From the NCBI GenBank assembly GCA_003024175.1, contig MDYQ01000055.1:62001-126000 (forward strand): a stretch of DNA of 64,000 nt, read 5' to 3'. The position numbers and the translations under genes are program-made. Under the pieces are notes generated by a model. That model did no database searches. It was not told the origin of the DNA and saw only the letters and a program-made list of their open reading frames with translations. This document shows positions 58,180 to 64,000 of this stretch, piece after piece. Every line of letters starts with the position of its first letter. Within the stretch, counting starts at the first letter, position 1. The DNA comes from Planoprotostelium fungivorum. Its lineage: Eukaryota; Evosea; Variosea; Cavosteliida; Cavosteliaceae.

Positions 58180-59635
58180 TCATATCCACTGGCGCATGTT
58201 GATGAGACGAGCTACAAATGGCGTCAACAGCTCGTGGCCGTGTCGGTGAGAGGAATTGAGGACTTGAAGTTCCACAGACATAGACAACGCCATCATCCTC
58301 TCTAACTCCCTCTTATGTTCCTCCTATTTGGTCTCACGGTCATCTTCTCCATACATAGAACTGACTCACGTTCACCTCTTCGAATGCAATACATCTCTTC
58401 AGAGTGTTCATTGCTTTCGGCTTGATGGGTGTCATCGCCGCGGTGATGTCCACGCAATATGGCTCAACTTTCAACAGTTCTAGGTGTTTTCTGTGGAGTC
58501 CCAGCCACAACACGTTCACTATCAAGATGAAATTCACTTTGCGACGATGGTGCACCTTTCCCATTCTCGTCTAAGCTCTTCCTCTCTGTCATCTGTCATT
58601 TGAAACGATTCAGGGCTTTCTCACTCGATCTGTTGGTGTAAGCCTGGAGGACTAGATATCCCCCGACGTTGTAATCAAACAGTCCCAATAGAGTGAGATG
58701 AAATTTGTGAGACAGACGGACAACCAATTTTCTGTGTGGAGTGATTCGAGAGACGACAGAGTGACTCACCTCGTTGCCATGTCAGGAAACCCCCTTCCAC
58801 AGATGACGATCAGAGGGATGGAAGCCCAGATCCTGTCCTCGCACAATCGATCAAATACCGACTCTTTCTCCACAATGAGAATATATCTTGCATCCGTTGT
58901 GCACTCGTCGATCCACTCCAGGTCGTTCGCGATAGGTATTCCTGTGACGATCTGACCTCCTCCGTCACTGTCTCTGATCGTAGAATCATCCCACCGCAGT
59001 CTTAGACCTTCCCTATTTGTTCGTCATCGGGTGTTACTGCAATGTGAAGAAAAGATCACCTTCATATACATACATCCTGCCACCATTCCCTTAGGCGAAG
59101 CAATGATATTGAGGCAAGATCTCGAACAGCTCAATATACTCGCTAGGTCTGCTGTATTCAGACCGTTAACATACAGATATTTCACCTAAGATGTGGCTAT
59201 TGGCAATCATTTGTGAAGAGAAATGATTGGTCATTGTGTAATAAACCTCCCTTTGTGTTGATTTTTGTTTGTGTTTCAACAGATCATGTGCTTTATCAGC
59301 AACGACCCAAGCTATACGGAGGTGAATCAACGTTTGTCGATTTGACTCACTATTTTTGTATGTATCACGCTGGAAAAATGTTCTCTTGACCTTGTTTCGA
59401 GTATCTGACTGCTTATTATTGGCATCATGACAAAACAAGCAGTCAACCTGTTGAAATTCGAAATAGAGTATGTTTCCGTCTTGTAATCTCTTCAAGAAGG
59501 AAAGAACTAATTCTTCTATTCTGAAGATCACCTGGTGACTTCATGAGAAGATTCCGTCAATGGTCCCACCTCAAGTCTGTTTATATTTATCTCGAAGCCA
59601 TTCCAATATTCATCTCTGTAAGTTGATTCTTCCAT
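58180..59635 (-). CDS. SPO11: SPO11, meiotic topoisomerase VI A-like DNA cleaving protein
   Basis: The start at 59635 with a 39-nt intron gives MEESTYRDEYWNGFEINI, then VIFRIEELVLSFLKRLQDGN. The catalytic exon reads STQREVYYTMTNHFSSQMIA; the Tyr in REVYY is the DNA-linking residue. Then SILSCSRSCLNIIASPKGMV leads to the Toprim domain: YILIVEKESVFDRLCEDRIW, LIVICGRGFPDMATR and GLFDYNVGGYLVLQAYTNRS. The end has VLWLGLHRKHLELLKVEPYC, ERMMALSMSVELQVLNSSH and the family-typical final WI. SPO11 makes the double-strand breaks that start meiotic recombination. Toprim keeps Glu and the first Asp but reads D-Y-N where most have D-x-D. About eight exons. Confidence 0.88.
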
Positions 59636-59738
59636 GATGACCATGCATCATAGTAAAAGTGAATATTATAGTAGTAGTTAGTCCATTTCTCTACAACTCA
59701 CCTCGCCTTTTTTCCGATGATGATGAATTCTTTGGGGT

Positions 59739-60184
59739 GATGGCGAACACTCTACAGGTTGATGAGACATCAAACAGCAGGCGAGTGCTTCCTAACTTTT
59801 CACGACAAGCATCACAGCGGGTCATTAGTCCATTCAATCATACAAATGACTCGTACCACGGCAGACGACTGCGCAGGAGGCTCTCCGACCCAGACAGCAC
59901 AACAGATCTGAATGACCTCTCCATCCTAGATTTGAAGGAGAGATGTCGTCAGCGTGGGCTTCGGATCGGTGGCTCACATAGCACTCTCATAACCAGGCTC
60001 ACCGGTATACCAATGACAGCCTCGGCTCCTGCGGCTGTGGACTCAACTCAAGAAGGAGCGGAGACGGAGACGGTTGACCTCACGATACGGGACAGCATGG
60101 GAAGGCTACCTTTCTATGTGAGCCATTATTGTCGCTGTAATGAAGCTGATGGTTCGATAGTTGACGCCGGAAAGTATCAAATAG
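59739..60184 (+). CDS. Small SAP-domain protein
   Basis: The in-frame ATG at 59739 gives MANTLQVDETSNSRRVLPNF. The SAP motif is DLNDLSILDLKERCRQRGLR then GGSHSTLITRLTG: two helices that bind AT-rich DNA. A Ser/Thr/Glu stretch follows, and a 43-nt intron (GTGAGCC...CGATAG) leads to a short end LTPESIK. Without that splice the frame continues to 60300. SAP proteins work in chromatin organisation, repair or SUMO ligation. It stands divergent to SPO11 with 103 bases between start codons. A following ATG frame (60188-60321, MATINEGENYTLCGLSQLAR) may be a further exon. Confidence 0.6.
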
Positions 60185-60321
60185 ATCATGGCCACCATCA
60201 ACGAGGGAGAGAACTACACGCTGTGTGGATTATCACAGCTCGCCCGAGTGTGCTCCATCATGAGGAACGTCCTGAACGATCGGCTGACTCACGGTGTTAG
60301 GAAATGGGCCAGATCTTTTTA

Positions 60322-61440
60322 GGTGAGTGTAATCTTTCTGGTGCGTTATTGGGTTTAGGTCGTCAAATTGTGGCTCGCCAAAATGTAGGTAATCAAAGGA
60401 GGAGATTAGATCCTGCCTGTCGTGCGAAGGAGCGTGAAGCCACTCGCCAACGTAGATGAAAAGCCAAGGCTTCGAAAGAGGAATCGAATCTTGAAAATGA
60501 GGCGAATTATGATATCACATCACAACGTCAATTAGGAGCGTCGTGTGGGCGCAGACGTCAATAGATAGCTGATTGTAATATCAGAACTATACTGTTCCAA
60601 ATGGGAAGATCATTTATGTCATCCCCTCGAAACATCTGAGTCGTTCCGCTGTAACATGTCAGTAATGGGCAAGGATCACGTCGGAGGTGAGACCATTCGC
60701 TTGGAGAGAATCTAAAACATCATATCCCATCACATATCACACATTTGCTTTACAGAAGAGGAGATGAGTCGACATTATCGGACAATGAGCAACATATGCG
60801 ATCTTCCATACCAAGGAGTAAAAAAACTAAGCCGGTCGAGTCAGGATATATGGTCGCAGGGCATGGCGTTCGAGGGGTGAGGATACAAGCATCATGCCAT
60901 GACCATTGATGATGAAGAATCCCACACCATCGCATCCATTAACTCCAGTGATCATAGTCTCTTCTCTAGCAGGAAGTATTCTTCAAGGATACGTCGACGA
61001 GAGCTACCCCCTTCCCTATCAGCTAGATTCTTGTCGAACCCCCGATTCCGACAGATTGTCGTCACCTTTCAGAGTCTGTTGTTGATTTACTTACTCGATG
61101 CAGATCATCACCGCTGGGTGAGAAGAATAACATGCAATCCAACGCTTAGTCTCTCGGTATGCAATAGTTGATCCTCATCATTCTGACTCCTCAACAGAAG
61201 ATGACAGATCCCAATTCACCCACCTTGCGAACTCCTCAGCGGTCTTGCCCTCACTCTGACCAAGAAGATCTGGGCTCAGGAGAAACTGGATGTCCACCCA
61301 AACCTGGCTAGCACGTTGACCCTTGAGACAGATGTCGATTTGATAGCCTACATCAAGGGTCCAAGTTTTATGGGCCAGATAAACTTGTTAAGGATTGAGG
61401 TGAGAAATTTCTCAGATATCCAAAGAGTAGAGAATGACAC
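60322..61440. other. Stretch with short open frames only
   Basis: Base composition is still like the gene-rich part. Frames such as 60899-61171 plus (SSRIRRRELPPSLSARFLSN) and around 61250-61400 (TKKIWAQEKLDVHPNLASTL, DVDLIAYIKGPSFMGQINLL) look protein-like, but I cannot join them or name them. They may be remains of a gene next to the composition break. Confidence 0.35.
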
Positions 61441-61904
61441 TCAAAGTTGGTGATAGCTAGAAACCAAGAAGACAAAACAATGACAAAGGAGAGAGCGCAG
61501 AGGGATTTTTATGGATATTGCCGAGATTTCCTTTTGGTGGTTGGAGAAGACAAGCCCTGTGGGGGAAAGTTTGGGGGCTGCTGAGAAGGATCCCAAGGAT
61601 AAAAACAACAGTGATTTCTATGCTGTGAGGATGGGACATATATCAGTATGGATACCTTTGCTACATCTGGATCAAGCATTCAATTCTACCAAATGGACAA
61701 TCAGTAATATTTGTGACAAGCACGTCAGATGCTTCTTTCCAAGGAATACGTGTGAACATCATTAAGATTGGCCCTAACGTGATGCGAAGGAATTGTAATG
61801 TCAAGAAGCTCCATCAATTGAGAAAGGAAGAAAGACAGGAAAGGAACAAGCTGAATCAACACTGACAGGATTGTGATACTTCAAACGAGATACATACTGC
61901 AGAA

Positions 61905-62185
61905 ATGGAAAGAGTTGATTACGGCATGATCTACAAAGGAAAAGGTGACAAGGCGGAGCCTATGAACTTTAGACCAATTGCACTGCTATCATGCAAGTAC
62001 AAAGTATTTTTCACAATCTTAACCAGGAGGAGATCACAAATCAGAGCCAACACAGATTTTGGAAAGTTCACAACACAACCAACGGAGCAACTGAACTGTT
62101 CGCAACAATAGCCAACAAATGTAAGAAAGGCAAACAAAAAATTACACTTTGTGCCAATCTAACAAAAAAGAGAAGATATGGGCAG
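61905..62185 (+). mobile_element. Decayed non-LTR (LINE) reverse transcriptase fragment
   Basis: The frame from 61905 reads YGMIYKGKGDKAEPMNFRPI then ALLSCKYKVFFTILTRR, matching the early reverse-transcriptase motif of LINEs (IYKGKGD..NFRPIALLS). About 62030 the similarity moves into another frame: SQHRFWKVHNTTNGATELFA and CKKGKQKITLCANLTK, equivalent to Q-x-GFrk..sT..a and the first catalytic Asp region. The frame change and the missing rest show an old, broken copy. The clade is not certain; Jockey/CR1-like elements are plausible. Confidence 0.75.
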
Positions 62186-63214
62186 ATGAGAGATGTGTAT
62201 TTTCCCTTTTTTTCATGACAATATCAAAGTGACAAGACAAGGTTCTCACAACTGATAGCACTTGTTGATAGATATTTTACAAGTGTTTGTTGTGAATACT
62301 GTCAAGCATAAGACCAAATAATTGCCCCAATTACAACGACCAGAGTTTCCCCAATTTTCCGACTTTTGAGAAACAACCCTTTACACATGCACAGTCTATT
62401 GTAGGTGTAAATTTCTTATGATGTAATTGGAAATATCTTGTGATTCATTCACATTATTGCAATCACAGTTGATCATAAGATTGCAACAGTTCATAAAATG
62501 TTTTGATTACAACAGAATACATCCTTTTGTAAAATGCTAGATTACCAGAAAATCAAAACAAGACAGCAAGGGTTGCAAAAAAGTTGCTTGTTTTTTTGAG
62601 CTATTGGGTTTGAATATTCTTGTTTTTTCTCAATGGTCAAATAGAGACATTTATCACAAAGCAAATGATGAGCACCAACAGACTTGCTAGAAGTTGGCCT
62701 TTAGTACATTTTAGAAACATTCTACTCCAGTCTCTTAAGAAATACACAGCACATGACATATCTTGCAACACCTTTCATGTTAAGCAAGTCGGCAAGAGGT
62801 GTGCAATGATTTCTGCAGACTGCATAAATGCTGAGGTCCTTATACCCCATAGGATGATAAAGAAGAGTGACAACTATTGGTTGCTTCCTATACAGAAGAG
62901 AAACAGAAGAGAGATAGATGCCCGCTCTCACTGACTCTTTTTTGTGCATAAATTGGACTGAAGATGACATTACCTTTTAATAATACATGTGAAGGATATA
63001 CAAATATCAAGTTATCCCTGCCATGCATTCATAAATATTCTTATTTGGTTCAACATTAACTTAGCCTGTGATCTATATTTATAAACTATGGTGCATAAGA
63101 TGTGACAGATCAAATATGTAAATTCGGTCAAATTAAGCCATTGACTGAATCGGACCATTGAGAAAAAACAAGAACGCGTAGGAATCAGCAAATGCCAAAG
63201 TGGATGTAATTAAT

Positions 63215-63470
63215 AAAGATGGTACAATCTTGTTGAGTTATTATGCAGAATTGGTGAAACAAGATGCAAATGAAAGATAATTTCAACAAAGTATATATGC
63301 TTTATCTAGAAATCTTTGTGTCTCAGCCAGGCAATGTAAATTGTCAATTCGACCATGTGTTGACAATACTTTCAAGTAATTGAGCGGTCGAATGTTAAAA
63401 TTGACTGTAATTCACATGTCTGCTTTCTTTTGATAGAGAACATACAACAAAAAAGGACATAACTTCACAA
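63215..63470. repeat. Direct repeat, copy 1 (~255 bp)
   Basis: Matches 63745-64000 with an offset of 530 bases. About five to seven single-base differences can be seen, roughly 2-3 percent. Confidence 0.9.
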
Positions 63471-63744
63471 CAATACCTGCAAAAAAATGCAGAAAATTAC
63501 TGAAAATCGAGCTGTCCGTGCACGCGCGGTGAGCAATTATTTCTGAATTTTCTGAGTTTTTTTGATATTTTTTTATATTTTTGGCATCAACATTATAACT
63601 GTAACAAGACCGCGCATGTGTGGTCTGTTGCATTTGTAAACAAGCTCTGATGTGACTGTGAAAATCAAACGACACGTGTGCATCATCATTGCAATTGAAG
63701 TTGTCTGTCAGATGTTGCATCACTCCATAACATATTTCAATTAN

Positions 63745-64000
63745 AAAGATGGTACAATCTTGTTGAGTTATTATGCAGAATTGGTGAAACAAGATGCAAA
63801 TGAAAGATAATTTCAACAAAGTGTATATGCTTTATCTAGAAATCTTTGTGTCTCAGCCAGGCAATGTGAATTGTCAATTCGACCATGTGTTGACAATACT
63901 TTCAAGTAATTGAGCGGTCAATTGTTAAAATTGACTGTAAATCACATGTCTGCTTTCTTTTGATAGAGAACATACAACAAAAAAAGACATAACTTCACAA
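63745..64000. repeat. Direct repeat, copy 2, running off the window
   Basis: Begins right after the single N at 63744 and continues to the window end. The unit may therefore be longer than 255 bp. Confidence 0.9.

Larger units (their letters stand above)
61440..64000. other. AT-rich terminal segment, different in character from the rest
   Basis: From about 61.44 kb the GC content drops, and past 62.2 kb it looks like about one third GC. No GTGAG...CAG short-intron genes can be found. The content is a LINE fragment, one short frame at 62640-62934 and a direct repeat. Confidence 0.7.

Noticed and set aside
63215-64000. Direct repeat as a pair of long terminal repeats
   Set aside because: The space between copies is only about 275 bases with no coding remains and no clear terminal signals; a tandem repeat or assembly join explains it better.

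Overview
This is a nuclear eukaryotic window with about 32 to 35 protein genes on both strands, very tightly packed. Nearly every gene is cut by short introns (mostly 37-50 nt, GTGAG...CAG). I rebuilt exons by eye from reading frame, splice signals and family conservation; I could not run alignments. The gene set fits a free-living amoeboflagellate, most likely an amoebozoan of the protosteloid/variosean kind (inference). It combines a RhoGEF with a MyTH4 domain, a Zn(II)2Cys6-PAS regulator and a fungal-style GH72/X8 glucan enzyme. It also has the ciliary transition-zone protein B9D2 and the meiotic protein SPO11.

Layout. 1-2.8 kb: secreted GH72-like glucanosyltransferase with X8 and Cys-rich modules, running off the left edge. 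3.2-5.1 kb: PIG-A. 5.4-7.9 kb: two tiny sister genes, a poorly coding stretch, and a small Ser-rich protein. 8.3-10.8 kb: prenyl-type ubiquitin-fold protein and PLRG1/Prp46. 11-16.5 kb: B9D2, F-box/ankyrin protein, BORCS6, V-ATPase subunit C, CTR copper transporter. 16.9-22.3 kb: P5C reductase, FYVE-TBC RabGAP, Zn2Cys6-PAS factor, ribosomal eS12. 22.5-30.5 kb: low-complexity protein, UBE2S, Asn/Tyr-rich secreted protein, NPRL2, a possible Cdc14/SIN-type protein, NDP kinase. 30.6-37.4 kb: RhoGEF-PH-MyTH4, an unresolved stretch, purple acid phosphatase. 37.6-46.8 kb: exportin-2, TAM41, RBM22, VPS37, MEP50. 46.9-52.2 kb: secreted unknown and a guanylate kinase fused to a long coiled-coil protein. 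52.4-60.2 kb: mitochondrial ATP synthase beta with an extra C-terminal tail, RluA-type pseudouridine synthase, PRP38A, SPO11, SAP-domain protein.

From about 61.4 kb to the end the DNA becomes clearly AT-rich and loses short-intron genes. It holds a decayed LINE reverse-transcriptase fragment and a diverged ~255-bp direct repeat next to a single N. This may be a repeat island or an assembly/contaminant join.

Functional themes are splicing (PLRG1, RBM22, PRP38A), membrane traffic and lysosome control (BORCS6, VPS37, FYVE-TBC, NPRL2, V-ATPase C) and mitochondria (ATP2, TAM41, pseudouridine synthase). The most unusual signal is a short dispersed motif, CGTTGTAGAT / ATCTACAACG. It has 13 exact copies and several near-copies, mainly inside the short introns of several genes in both orientations, sometimes as a palindrome. 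It also forms the Ser-Thr-Thr linker codons of the first gene. It looks like a small introner-like repeat family.
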